The position numbers and the translations under genes are program-made. This document shows, piece after piece, positions 1 through 10,293 of a DNA stretch of 32,075 bases. The DNA comes from Marinilabiliales bacterium. Lineage in GTDB: Bacteria; Bacteroidota; Bacteroidia; Bacteroidales; ML635J-15. The stretch is taken from positions 1-32,075 of the forward strand of contig PKTB01000011.1 of the NCBI GenBank assembly GCA_002869385.1, read 5' to 3'. Positions within the stretch are counted from its first letter, which is position 1. Each line of letters starts with the position of its first letter. The notes below the pieces were generated by a model. It was given only the letters and a program-made list of their open reading frames with translations. It made no database searches and was not told the origin of the DNA.

Positions 1-1
1 A

Positions 2-1020
2 TTTGGAAATATTGATGAAAATCAACTTATTTCATATGATGGTGATTGCGATGATCTCGGAGAATCTGATGTTGCAGTAGACTGTGATGATACTGAAGCA
101 AGTGTCTATCCCGGGGCTAGCGAAATTTGGTACGACGGAATTGACCAAAACTGTGACGGTCTAAATGATTACGATCAGGATCAGGATGGATATATTGCTA
201 TTGGTTTTGAAGGCAACGAAGGTGGAACTGCTCCTTTTAACGGTGATTGTAACGATACTGACTCCGAAATAAATCCTGATGGAGATGAAATTCCTGAAGA
301 CGGGATTGACCAGGATTGTAATGGCTTTGATGCTGTTTTATGTTATATTGATGCTGATGAAGACTCATTTGGAAATATTGATGAAAATCAACTTATTTCA
401 TATGATGGTGATTGCGATGATCTCGGAGAATCTGATGTTGCAGTAGACTGTGATGATACTGAAGCTAGTGTCTACCCCGGGGCTAGCGAAATTTGGTACG
501 ACGGAATTGACCAAAACTGTGATGGTCTAAATGACTACGACCAGGATCTAGACGGTTTTATTGCTCTGGGATTTGAAGGAAACGAAGGTGGTACTGCACC
601 CAATACTGGAGATTGTGATGACACTGATTCTGAAATTAATCCTGATGCAACAGAAACATGGTATGATGGAACTGACCAGAATTGCGATGAGTTAAATGAC
701 TATGACCAGGATCTAGACGGTTTTATTGCTCTGGGATTTGAAGGAAACGAAGGTGGTACTGCACCCAATATTGGAGATTGTGATGACACTGATTCTGAAA
801 TTAATCCTGATGCAACAGAAACATGGTATGATGGAATCGACCAGAACTGCGATGAGTTAAATGACTACGACCAGGATCTAGACGGTTTTATTGCTCTGGG
901 ATTTGAAGGAAACGAAGGTGGCACTGCACCAAACACAGGTGATTGTAATGATACCAATAATGATATAAACCCTGATGCTACTGAAATATGTGACAATATT
1001 GACAATAACTGTAATGACGA
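2..1020 (+). repeat. In-frame coding repeats: 366-bp and 165-bp periods
   Basis: Within the metal-binding repeat gene, the block starting at 2 recurs almost unchanged at 368, an offset of 366 bp (122 codons). The DYDQDLDGFIALGFEGNEGG unit starts recurring at 541, 706 and 871, exactly 165 bp (55 codons) apart; the last copy becomes degenerate after about 930. Copies are nearly identical at the DNA level, including silent positions, which points to recent duplication or gene conversion. This is also a spot where short-read assembly can collapse. Confidence 0.9.
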
Positions 1021-1744
1021 AACCGATGAAGAGCTAGAAGTTATAATTGATTATGGAGGCACAGGAATTTACTGTGACTATGAAGAAGCATCAACTCCCA
1101 ACATTTTTGGACCAATAGAAACTTTGGGAGGCATTTTTACTTCTACCCCAGAAGGATTAGATCTAAATTCTGTAACAGGAGATATAAATGTCGCAAACAG
1201 TTTGCCTAATCTTTATACTATAACATATACAAGCCCAAATCCTTGTTTATTAAGTGCAAATATGGAAATTGACATTAGAAGTGTAAATGTTTCTGTTACG
1301 GAAAACTCTCCAAGTCTGACAGCAAACGAAGATATTGCCTATTACCAATGGATAGATTGTTTTGATGATAGTTTTATTACAGATGAAACAAATCAATCAT
1401 TTACTGCAACCGAAGATGGATCTTATGCAGTCATTGTAACACAATGGGGATGTACTGACACTTCTGCTTGCTACGATATTTTTGTTAGTTAAATAAAACC
1501 ACTTGCAAATCAAGATATAAGCATATACCCAAATCCTACAAATGGAGAGTTTAATATAAGCCTTGGAGAGATCATTCAAGATGTAGAAATAAAAATTAGC
1601 AATATCTCAGGTCAAATATTAAATACTTATCAATTTAAAAACACCAACTTAATAAAGCTTATGTTTGAAGAAAAACCATGAATATATTTCCTTGAAATTG
1701 AGCTTGATGGTCTATCAAATAAATATAAATTAATAAAACAATAA
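2..1744 (+). pseudogene. Secreted MopE-type metal-binding repeat protein with T9SS tail; 5' end outside window, two in-frame stops
   Basis: The frame is open from the first bases, so the N-terminus lies upstream. It encodes tandem Asp-rich units of the pattern DxDxDG...GDCDDTD..INP.A.E...DGIDQNCDG, the putative metal-binding (MopE-like) motif, with acidic loops and paired Cys that probably bind Ca2+ outside the cell. A non-repetitive domain follows from about 1060 to 1489. A TAA (1490-1492) interrupts the frame. In the same frame come a T9SS type A sorting domain (starts near NQDISIYPNPTNGEF, about 1508) and a second stop, TGA 1679-1681, inside the usual KPGIYFLEI-type motif where Gly is expected. 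The frame then runs to a natural TAA at 1742-1744. Without readthrough the protein lacks the signal that sends it out through T9SS. Family assignment is from the motifs; metal binding is inferred. Confidence 0.8.
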
Positions 1745-1760
1745 CAATTTGTTGCTCCTC

Positions 1761-1800
1761 TAGTGGGGAGATATTTCCCCACTAATTGGAGTGCTCCAAT
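1761..1800. terminator. Two tandem hairpins after the metal-binding repeat gene
   Basis: The first hairpin has 9-bp arms at 1761-1769 and 1776-1784 (TAGTGGGGA/TCCCCACTA) and a 6-nt loop. The second follows directly, with 6-bp arms at 1785-1790 and 1795-1800 (ATTGGA/TCCAAT). There is no clear U-run, so this is only a probable terminator or mRNA 3'-end structure. The rest of the gap up to 2004 shows no gene. Confidence 0.55.
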
Positions 1801-1990
1801 ATGCTCGTATTATTTTCCAAACCCAAAGATTTTTAATAACATAAACCTGTGGAAGCTAAATAGCAATTCTTTCTAAACAGATTGAAAATCTTCCAAGTTC
1901 TCTCATATAAGAATTAATGGATAACCAGTAGAACATAACACGAATATTACTGTTTTATCTAATAAAAATTTAAAATCTCAATGAAAATAA

Positions 1991-1998
1991 TATTTTTG
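1991..1998 (+). promoter_or_regulatory. Bacteroidota -7 promoter element (TATTTTTG)
   Basis: The sequence matches TAnnTTTG and ends 6 nt before the ATG of the metallophosphoesterase gene, implying a very short leader. No convincing -33 TTTG is seen upstream, so the call is moderate. Confidence 0.45.
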
Positions 1999-2004
1999 TA
2001 GTAT

Positions 2005-3114
2005 ATGAAATCTATCATGCCAATTTTATTCATACTTGTTTTTTTATCAGTACTAGTTATTGCAAATGTTTACCTGTCAAAAAGGTTTGCATTTTACTTT
2101 AATTTTTATAAAGCGAAGATATTCTATTTCATTTTTGCAGCAACAACAGTTTTTATGATTGCAGGGATTACTATTTTCTCAAACACACAATCAGAATTCG
2201 GCAACATATTCTATGTTGTAGCCAGCTTTGTCTTAGGATTTATGCTTTACTTATTGCTTTCTGTTTTATTCGTTGATTTAATTAATCTAATATTTAAAAT
2301 CCAGGCAAAACATATTGGTATTCTAGTACTTGCTTTAAGCGTAAGTGTTTCTATTTATGGAGTAATAAATGCTTTTACGATTAGAAAAACTGAAATAGAA
2401 GTTCCGGTAGCAAACTTGAAAAATGAAATACGTATAGTCCATTTGAGTGATATGCATATAGGTCATTTTAGAGGAAAGAACTTCGTTCAAAAAGTCGTTA
2501 ATAAAACTATATCACTAAATCCTGATATAGTAGTAATAACTGGTGATTTATTTGATGGTAAAATTAATTTAAAAGCTGAGAATCTTGAACAACTAAAACA
2601 AATTAAGGCACCGATTTATTTTGTTGAAGGGAATCATGACAATTATACTGGCATAAAAACCATTAAATCCTATCTGCGCAATATCGGTATTATTGTTTTG
2701 GAAAACGAAATTATTGAGTACGAAAATCTTCAAATTATTGGATTAAATCACTTAAGGGCAAACAGGCATACACGAGATATTCATGCTTCAAATTCATACA
2801 GTATTGAAGAAGCTCTAGACTCTATTGCAATTGACTCTTTGAAACCTTCAATACTATTACACCACAGCCCTGAGGGAATAGAATACGCATACAATCATGG
2901 TGTAGATTTATATCTTTCAGGACATACACATGCAGGGCAAATATTTCCGATAAATCTAATTACTAACATGATGTTTCCTTATAATAAAGGTTTACATGAA
3001 TACCAGAAAACTAAGATATTTGTATCTCAGGGAGTTGGCACTGTTGGTCCTCCAATGAGAGTTGGAACACGAAGTGAAGTTGTTTTAATCCGATTGACTC
3101 CAAAAAATAATTAA
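2005..3114 (+). CDS. Membrane-anchored metallophosphoesterase (YkuE-like)
   Basis: A 369-residue protein. Four hydrophobic segments (about 5-24, 39-59, 69-93, 103-123) precede a calcineurin-like phosphoesterase domain. The domain has all metal-ligand blocks in order: LSDMHIG near 147, GDLFDG near 179, GNHDN near 209, and SGHTHAG near 305. Known relatives are dinuclear-metal hydrolases of phospholipid or UDP-sugar-type phosphoesters at the membrane; the substrate here cannot be read from sequence. The length and the four-helix N-terminus are typical for the Bacteroidota branch. The next gene starts 12 bases downstream on the same strand, so the two are probably co-transcribed. The frame is intact. 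Confidence 0.88.
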   Translation: MKSIMPILFILVFLSVLVIANVYLSKRFAFYFNFYKAKIFYFIFAATTVFMIAGITIFSNTQSEFGNIFYVVASFVLGFMLYLLLSVLFVDLINLIFKIQAKHIGILVLALSVSVSIYGVINAFTIRKTEIEVPVANLKNEIRIVHLSDMHIGHFRGKNFVQKVVNKTISLNPDIVVITGDLFDGKINLKAENLEQLKQIKAPIYFVEGNHDNYTGIKTIKSYLRNIGIIVLENEIIEYENLQIIGLNHLRANRHTRDIHASNSYSIEEALDSIAIDSLKPSILLHHSPEGIEYAYNHGVDLYLSGHTHAGQIFPINLITNMMFPYNKGLHEYQKTKIFVSQGVGTVGPPMRVGTRSEVVLIRLTPKNN

Positions 3115-3126
3115 TCTTATAAAAAA

Positions 3127-4047
3127 ATGGGAAAAGAGAAGTGGACACTACAAAATATACCTGATTTACAAGGAAAAGTAATAATTGTTACCGGTGCAAA
3201 TTCAGGCTTAGGCTATTCATCTGTATCTGCTTTTGCTGGAAAAGGAGCTGAAGTTATCCTTGCTTGTCGGTCAATTGAACGCGGGGAGACTGCAAAGAGT
3301 GAGATTTTAGAGAAACATCAAGGAGCAAAACTAAAAGTTATGCAACTTGATTTAATGGACTTAAAATCAATAGATTCATTTGCTAAAAATTTTAAGCATG
3401 AATATACCCGGCTTGATGTATTGCTTAACAATGCAGGAATAATGACTGTTCCATATGGTGTAACTGTTGATGGTTTCGAAAAACAACTTGGCACAAATCA
3501 CTTAGGTCATTTTGCTCTAACAGGGTTACTTATGGATGTAATTTCGAAAACTCCAAAATCTCGTGTAGTAAATGTTAGTAGTATAGCACATAAAAGTGGT
3601 CAGATGTATTATAACAACCTGCAATTTGAGAATGGAGTGGGATACACTCCAATGAAAGCATATGGCCAATCGAAACTGGCAAACTTGCTCTTTACTTATG
3701 AATTACAGAGATATTTTAAAGCCAATAAAATCGATAGCATAGCTGTTGCAGCGCACCCTGGTGTTTCAAATACACATCTAGGAGATCATATGAAAGATAA
3801 ATTTTTATACAAACTATTAAAACCATTAGTTAATGCTATTATTCAAAAGCCAGAAATAGGAGCTCTTGCTCAAATTAGAGCCGCAGTTGATGAAAAGGTA
3901 GCTGGTTCAGACTATTATGGTGCAAGGGGATTATTCGAAATGTGGGGACATCCAGTTTTAGTTAAATCGACTGCAAGTTCACACAATTTAGAATATGCAA
4001 AAAAGTTGTGGGAAGAATCTGAAAGATTAACAAGTGTTAGTTATTAG
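3127..4047 (+). CDS. Short-chain dehydrogenase/reductase (retinol dehydrogenase/WWOX-like)
   Basis: A 306-residue Rossmann-fold oxidoreductase. It shows the nucleotide-binding TGANSGLG near residue 21, NNAG at 101-104, the catalytic Ser in VSSIAH, and the YxxxK pair Tyr179/Lys183 (YGQSK). The overall pattern, including the LGHFALT stretch and the AAHPGVSNT segment, fits the subgroup annotated as retinol dehydrogenase-like or oxidoreductase; NADP preference and substrate are unknown. It is cytoplasmic, with no signal peptide. It follows the phosphoesterase by 12 bases and ends with TAG. The frame is intact. Confidence 0.88.
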   Translation: MGKEKWTLQNIPDLQGKVIIVTGANSGLGYSSVSAFAGKGAEVILACRSIERGETAKSEILEKHQGAKLKVMQLDLMDLKSIDSFAKNFKHEYTRLDVLLNNAGIMTVPYGVTVDGFEKQLGTNHLGHFALTGLLMDVISKTPKSRVVNVSSIAHKSGQMYYNNLQFENGVGYTPMKAYGQSKLANLLFTYELQRYFKANKIDSIAVAAHPGVSNTHLGDHMKDKFLYKLLKPLVNAIIQKPEIGALAQIRAAVDEKVAGSDYYGARGLFEMWGHPVLVKSTASSHNLEYAKKLWEESERLTSVSY

Positions 4048-4089
4048 ATCAAAAAGAATTTAAGTATAAGAAAACAATTCTGAAAAATT

Positions 4090-7000
4090 TTATCTATCGA
4101 TAAACAATTTTGTGTTACTCGTAAAAAGTTTATTTCTTAAATTCACAACATATATTGAACTTGCTATTTTCTCTCCAACATAAATAGAAACTTCCGATTG
4201 ACTAGTTGGATTTAGTCTTTCTGTCATAACTAGTTTTCCAGAAACATCGTACATTAAGAAGCTAAATGGCTCATCCATTATTTGAGAGAAGCCAATAATT
4301 ATTTCATCTGTGGAGGAGTTAAATATCACATACTCAATAAACTCCTTATCTTGACAGTCATTCTCTACTGAAACAATTTTACTAAAATCAACATCACCAT
4401 TATAGTCTACTTGCTGTAATCTGTAGTATGCTACTCCCTCTAATGGGGCTTTATCAATAAACTTATATTTTTTAATTTCATTTGAGTTTCCATATCCCTC
4501 CAAAGTTCCAATCTCAATAAATTCGGATGCATCCTTAGACCTCTCAACAATAAAATAATTATTATTTAACTCAGTAGCAGTACTCCAATCAATAATTATT
4601 GAGTTATCTACACATTGTCCATTTAGATTCAACATTTCAACAGGAAGAATTATTGTTCCTGAACAATCTCCGGAAACTATACCAACTGTACTTGGATTTG
4701 GCACAGATGAAGGAGAATCTGTATTAACTTTTACAACTGCTGGGCTATTCGTTCCTGCAACTGTTGGATTTCCACAGTTTGTTAATGAAAAACTATCTGC
4801 ATCTTTATTAAAAATTGCATCTGTAGAAGACGAAAATGTAGTATTTGTTGCAACTATATTCACAGTATTTCCAGAATATTTATCTGCAAAAATATCATCC
4901 CCTTCATCTCCAGAGTTACCTGTAAAATAACAGTTATTCAAAGTCAATGAAACATTTGAGCTAAGTGAATAAACACCTATTGCGCCACCTCTTAATGTTC
5001 CATTTCCATTACTCACATTATTAATAAATCGACATCTGGTATATGTTGCAGTTCCTCCTTACATTCTAACTGCTCCTCCATAGACACTAGTACTAGTTTG
5101 CCCTGCTACATTTGAGTCTATAATACAGTCTGTAACATTTAAAACACCACTTCTTTGTGAAATAGCTCCACCATCAGAAGCGTCATTACTATACAAGTAT
5201 GAATCTGAAATATTTACAGTTGTTGTTGCATTTGAATTTTGAATTAGCAAGCCACCACCATCATAGGAGTTATATTTGTAATTATAAGCGACAACACAAT
5301 CCTCGATATTTAACGTAATGCCATTTCCATTTGCTTCTATACCACCTGCATAAGCTGTATGCCATGTATTACACAAACTCCCTCCTCCTCGTATTGTTAC
5401 AGAACAATTTGCTAAAACAACAATAGATGGATTTCCACCAGATGCGCCATTCCCTGACAACTTTACATCTTCAATCAGAACCCCAGAAGCTCCAGCACCA
5501 ATCGTTAGAGCTTGACCACTTGTGCCTGGTGTTTGACTACCATTATTCTCATAACCTTGGATTGTCATATCTCTAAATACCACATTATCTGCAGTTACAT
5601 ACATAAAATAGTTTGTAGAAGCTCCGGCAAATTCATCATCAATAAGAGTTAATTCCGTTCCAGCCCCATTAAAAGTCAGTTCTTTTGATAAAGTTATATT
5701 CTCCCAATTATTATAAGTCCCTGCATCGATATAAATAACATCTCCATCAGATGCTGCACTAATCGCTGTTGAAATTGTTAGAAATGGGTCAGAATCACCT
5801 CCTGTATTAGAATCGCTCCCAACCGCAGAAGTATAAATATCATTAGATGTGGAGTTGTCGTTGATGTAAAATGTATTAAACGCCAATGTTTGCTGAGAAT
5901 CATAATCTTCCGTTAAGTTGTAACAAGTAGGTGATGTATTAAATGTATAAACTGAAACATTATATGTTGTACTTCCCGTTAATCCAGTTAAAGTAAATGA
6001 AGTACCAGTTCCACTATAACACACATAATTTCCCGTTCCAATTTCATCACCTGAACCAAATGTACTACTAGCAGAATATGAAACACCAATTGATGGGTCG
6101 GTATGAGTAGCACCTGACTCCTTTACTACGACCAATGAGTTAGTACCACTTCCTGCTGTCCAGGAAATATCCATAGAATTTGACCCAACAGAACTAAAAG
6201 CTAAGCTAGTTGGGGATGTTCCCGGTGGTGTACATGCAGTTGCTTGAGAACCCGTTTCATAATCAGCAAGGTAATAACAATCATCCGTAGAATTATATGC
6301 ATATATTGCATAATCATAAGTTGTTCCAGATGATAATCCAGTAACAGTAACAGATTGTGTTGTACCGTCTGCATCATATACTACATAGTTACCAGTTCCT
6401 ATTTGTGTTCCTGAACCAAAAACCGTATTTGCAGTATAAGATGTTCCACTCGTTGGTTCAGTAAGTGTAGCCCCACTTTCTTTTGCAACAACTAAGACCA
6501 TATCACCATCACCATTCCCAGTCCAGTTTACAGTCATAGAACTTGTAGTAATACTACTGAATGAAATACCAGATGGAGCTGTAGTTGGTTCTGTACAGGA
6601 TGAACCTGTTCCTTCAATTAAGACATTATCATGGTATGCGTTTGAAGAACCATTTGTACCATAATGGCTTATCTTTATCTTTACAGAACTACTTCCATTA
6701 GGAATTGTCACACTTAAATTATCCCCTGTCCAACTACCTCCATTAGCTATAGTTTTACCACTAGCATCAGAATTTGTGCCAAACTGAACCCAGGTCCCTG
6801 ATCCATCTACTTCATAATAAGCAGTAACATACATCTCAGAATAAGAAGTTAGTAAAACAATATCTGCTGATAAAGTAACTGAAGTGTAGCTAGAAATATT
6901 CACTGATGATGAAATCCAATCTAATGTTGAAATTGGGTCACAATCTTTAGACTCAAATCGACTATTGTTAACCGCAAACCAATCATCTGTCGTATAACTA

Positions 7001-7197
7001 CCATTTATTGAACCTCCAAGAGTAAAAGATGTAACACCTGTCATATTTATTGTTGTAGTTTGATAATATCCTTTATGGTCAAGAGCAACAGGAGAATCAT
7101 CAAAATCCTCAGAGTACAAAGTCGTTTGCGCAAAACTTATGAGGCTAAAACTAAGTATAGTCTGTAATAACACAAATATTTTCAGTAATTTCACCAT
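4090..7197 (-). pseudogene. T9SS-secreted fibronectin III / beta-helix protein split by an in-frame TAA
   Basis: Read from 7197 leftwards, this is one frame of 1,035 residues apart from TAA at 5059-5061 (codon 713). It has a signal peptide (about 1-24, ending SFAQ), a jelly-roll-like region to about 200, two fibronectin type III-like repeats (about 203-320 and 322-430), and a right-handed parallel beta-helix with polymorphic-outer-membrane-type repeats. The end has the LPVEML...TATELNNNYF module and a T9SS type A C-terminal domain (ending LFIDR). The beta-helix repeat continues directly across the stop (GGAVRM, stop, GGTATYT), where one residue such as Glu or Gly would restore it. Truncation would remove the secretion signal. 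The apparent downstream start MSNGNG is only an internal Met. Role: cell-surface or secreted adhesin or glycan-binding protein (inferred). Confidence 0.82.
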
Positions 7198-7466
7198 GGT
7201 TTATTGAACAAATTCTCTACACAAATTTAAAGAAAAAACTATTACAAAATTATCATAGCTAGTGTTTGTGGTCAACTACCTATATATATGACAGACAGAA
7301 CCATTTTGTTCTAATAAAAAGTAATTTTGGGGTGAATGGTTTATTAATGAGGCGTATTGTAGGTCAATTTTATCGCTATATAATAAACCAATAAGTTTTG
7401 ATATAAATGAGAATTGAAAAAATCACATTTTTAAACTAAACAGAACAATAATTGACAAAGCTTGTG

Positions 7467-7474
7467 TATATTTG
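7467..7474 (+). promoter_or_regulatory. Possible -7 element (TATATTTG) before the radical SAM gene
   Basis: It matches TAnnTTTG 6 nt before the ATG at 7481. A TTG lies at 7452-7454, but that spacing (12 nt) is shorter than the usual 17-23. The 7198-7466 stretch otherwise holds no gene. Confidence 0.35.
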
Positions 7475-7480
7475 TTAATC

Positions 7481-8983
7481 ATGAATAGAATAACAGATTT
7501 CTTAAAATATTTCTATCAGAAGTCCCAAAGACTTAAGCTACCATTTTTATCATATCCAAAAGGTCATGGTAGGAAATTCTCAGTGTCTCCAATGAAGATG
7601 AAAGAATTTAATAAAGTAAGGTTCCATGGACCTAAACGATTAGCGTGTTACAATCCCTTTGTAAATCTTTATTTTAATAGCCGTGGACAAGCTGTGGTTT
7701 GTTGTAGAAATCAAGATACTGTTTTAGGCACCTACCCTGAAACAAGCATTAAGGAAATGTGGAATGGCAAGATAGCTGAAAAACTACGTGAACATTTATC
7801 TAATAACGATTTCTCAATGGGATGTTCATATTGCAGACATCAATTTGAAACATCTAGGTTTTTCGGGTTACCATCAATGCATGCAGATTATTATGCAACT
7901 ACAAAAGTAAAATATCCTAAAATAATAGAACTTGAACTCTCAAACACATGCAATCTTCAATGCGTAATGTGTTCAGGAATAGTTTCATCAACAATTAGAA
8001 AATGTCGCGAAAAACTTCCTCCATTAGAAAATCATTATGATGAAAAATTTGTAGAACAACTTAGAGAATTTCTACCGCATGCAAAAGAAATTAAATTTTA
8101 TGGAGGGGAACCATTTTTAATTAACACATATTTTGACATCTGGGACGAACTTGTAAGAATTAAATCCAAAGCAAAACTACATGTTGTAACGAATGGAACC
8201 ATCCTAAATGATAAAGTTAGAAAATATCTGAAAAATTTAAATTTTACAATAACTGTATCATTTGATGCAATGAATAAAGAGCTCTTCGAATCAATTCGTG
8301 TTGGTGCAAATTTTGGTTCCGTAAAATCACATATTGAAGAATACAATGTTTTACTTGGCGGAAAAGGCCTTTAATTAAGTCTAACACCTATGAAAACAAA
8401 CTGCCACGAAGTGCCAAAAGTAATTGATTATTGCAATACTCTTAATGCAACAATTAATTTATCTTTTGTGGAGAATCCTTCAGAAATGGCATTATGGACA
8501 ATGTGTTCAAAAGATTTAAAAGAACTTGAATTATTTTACAATTCATACAATTTCAAACCACACAAAGGTGTCAACGCTGAATATAACTTAAAGGCATACC
8601 AACAATTTGTTCAACAAATTTCAACATACCAAAAGACCAATCAAAAAATTGAAGATGAATTTTATCAAAATTTAAGAACAGAAGATGAATGCCGTAATAT
8701 TCTTGAGGAAACACTTAACGAAGCATTAAAACTCAATATAATTTTCGAATCAGATAAAAAAGAAATATTAAAAATTGTAAATTCAGTAGAATCCAAATTA
8801 AAAGGTTCTGCTCAACATATTTATTTTGGTAATCTGGCTAAATTATTAGAAGAAAATTGTGTAGAACCACTAAAACAACTTTTCGCAAATGGTTTTGATA
8901 AAGATAGTCTTGAAAACAAATTGCAAGAAATGACAATAATGCCTAATATTTACAACAAATCTTATAAGAAGATACATTCTTAA
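7481..8983 (+). pseudogene. Twitch-domain radical SAM protein with in-frame TAA
   Basis: A 500-residue frame starting at ATG 7481 (a TTG at 7472 is possible but unneeded) with TAA at 8372-8374 (codon 298). The N-terminal part has a SPASM/twitch-like Cys set (CYNP..., VVCCRN, CSYCRH). The radical SAM [4Fe-4S] motif CNLQCVMC has its ligands at Cys157, Cys161 and Cys164, followed by the YGGEPF block. After the stop the same frame resumes with LSLTPMKTN and EVPKVIDYCN, which belong to the same fold, so the halves are one gene. The family uses S-adenosylmethionine to generate a radical and often modifies peptides or sugars; no substrate peptide is obvious nearby. The lost residue is not clear from family memory. 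It stands alone between unrelated units. Confidence 0.82.
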
Positions 8984-9065
8984 AATAATCACATCAAAAC
9001 GCCCCAACTCTAAATATCTATAAATTAAGCATTTAATCAAAATATTCAAAAATAATCAAAAAATA

Positions 9066-9097
9066 TTTGTTTAGTTAGTTAACATTAACTAACTTTG
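9066..9097 (+). promoter_or_regulatory. Promoter with overlapping TetR-type operator
   Basis: A -33 TTTG (9066-9069), a 20-nt spacer and the -7 element TAACTTTG (9090-9097) form a good Bacteroidota promoter. A perfect inverted repeat, AGTTAGTTAA-CA-TTAACTAACT (9073-9094), lies in the spacer and overlaps the -7 box. A dimer bound there would block the polymerase. It lies 25 bases before the tetR-family ATG, so autorepression of this gene and the genes behind it is the straightforward reading (inference). Confidence 0.75.
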
Positions 9098-9122
9098 TCA
9101 AGTATTGATAAACATTTTGATC

Positions 9123-9698
9123 ATGCAAACAGAAAGACAAAAAGAAATCATTCAAGTATCCTTAGATTTAATCTCAGAAAAAGGCATTCAGGGGCTTACT
9201 ATTAAGAATATTGCATCAAAAATAGGCACTTCAGAACAAGCAATTTATCGTCATTATGAAAACAAAATTCACATTTTACTAAGTATTCTTGATTCATTTA
9301 GAGACTTTAGTCAATTTGCTTTTAAGGAAGAGCTTTCTAAAGAAATTGATTCCGTTGACAAAATTTCAAATATATTTAACAAACACTTTTCCGAATTCAC
9401 AACTAACCCATCACTTGTTTCAGTAATTTTTTCAGAAGGTATTTTCGCAAATGAAGAATTACTAATAGCAAAAATTTCAGGGATAATGACAGAGAATCAA
9501 GAGATAATGCAGAATATAATTATTCAAGGACAATTAAATAATGAAATTCGATCTGACATTGACCCCCAAACTCTATCTACTATTATCATGGGAAGTTTAA
9601 GACTTTTTGTAAAAAAATGGCAATTTTCAAAACATTCATTTGATTTAATAAAAGAAGGCGAATCATTAATAAATTCCATCAAAACAATCATAAAATAA
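9123..9698 (+). CDS. TetR/AcrR-family transcriptional regulator
   Basis: A 191-residue protein beginning MQTERQKEIIQ at ATG 9123; upstream TTG codons at 9105 and 9117 are less likely. The N-terminal helix-turn-helix is clear: LTIKNIASKIGTSEQAIYRHYENK-type sequence at about 29-52, with the family's IYRHY(F) hallmark. The C-terminal helical ligand domain is divergent, so the inducer is unknown. A perfect palindrome overlaps its own promoter, and the cupin lipoprotein gene starts 17 bases after its stop, making it the first gene of a probable five-gene unit. No damage is seen. Confidence 0.9.
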   Translation: MQTERQKEIIQVSLDLISEKGIQGLTIKNIASKIGTSEQAIYRHYENKIHILLSILDSFRDFSQFAFKEELSKEIDSVDKISNIFNKHFSEFTTNPSLVSVIFSEGIFANEELLIAKISGIMTENQEIMQNIIIQGQLNNEIRSDIDPQTLSTIIMGSLRLFVKKWQFSKHSFDLIKEGESLINSIKTIIK

Positions 9699-9715
9699 AC
9701 TAATAATTCTATAAT

Positions 9716-10210
9716 ATGAAAACAAGAATTTTAAATGCAAAATCATTATTTATTTTAAGTTTAGTATTAATTCTTAATTCGTGTAACAACAACGATTCGA
9801 ATCAACAAGAAAGCACTATTCCAGATAAATCAGTAGAAACAGAAACAGAAGAAGTTTATGTACATGATTCAATGATAATTGTGAAATTTTTAGAAACAGA
9901 TATTTCAGAAACCCCTCATCAGGTAGATGTTCGTAAAATATATGACAAATCATCTGCACAAGTCATGATTATTACATTAGAACCAGGCGAAAGTTTAAAA
10001 GAACACCTTACTCCTGTCGATGTTTTCTTTTACATACTGGAAGGAACTGCAGATATTATGGTTGGGGATGAAACAAAATCTATTGAGACAGATTGTCTTG
10101 TAGAAAGTCCAAAAAACATAAAACATTGCATTTATAATAACACAAGCGAGATTGTTAGAGTAATGGTTGTAAAAGCTCCAAGGCAAACAGAGAGTTCAAC
10201 AATTCTTTAA
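9716..10210 (+). CDS. Cupin-domain lipoprotein
   Basis: A 164-residue protein with a lipoprotein signal peptide; the lipobox LNSC puts the modified Cys near residue 23. After an acidic linker comes a small beta-barrel with cupin pattern: LEPGESLKEH...DVFFYILEGTADIMVGDE, then ESPKNIKHCIYN. His residues in the first (KEH) and second (KHC) motifs could bind a metal, but the first motif lacks the usual HxH, so the site is incomplete or unusual. It is probably anchored on the periplasmic face of a membrane. It follows the TetR gene by 17 bases, so it is likely under the same control. Function is unknown; a sensor or metal/small-ligand binding role is possible. Confidence 0.75.
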   Translation: MKTRILNAKSLFILSLVLILNSCNNNDSNQQESTIPDKSVETETEEVYVHDSMIIVKFLETDISETPHQVDVRKIYDKSSAQVMIITLEPGESLKEHLTPVDVFFYILEGTADIMVGDETKSIETDCLVESPKNIKHCIYNNTSEIVRVMVVKAPRQTESSTIL

Positions 10211-10293
10211 TTTGTGTTTGCAAGAAAACTTTAGCAAATATTTAGTATTCTTGAAATTATTAAAAACATATTGTATAATTAAAAATAAGTATT

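Noticed and set aside
1397..1579. Minus-strand ORF opposite the T9SS tail
   Set aside because: The plus-strand frame encodes a recognisable sorting domain; the minus frame has no pattern.
4090..5016. Downstream halves of split frames as separate genes (also 8390, 12118, 16224, 16536, 24919)
   Set aside because: Each starts at an internal Met, shares the frame with the upstream half, lacks its own promoter and continues the same domain.
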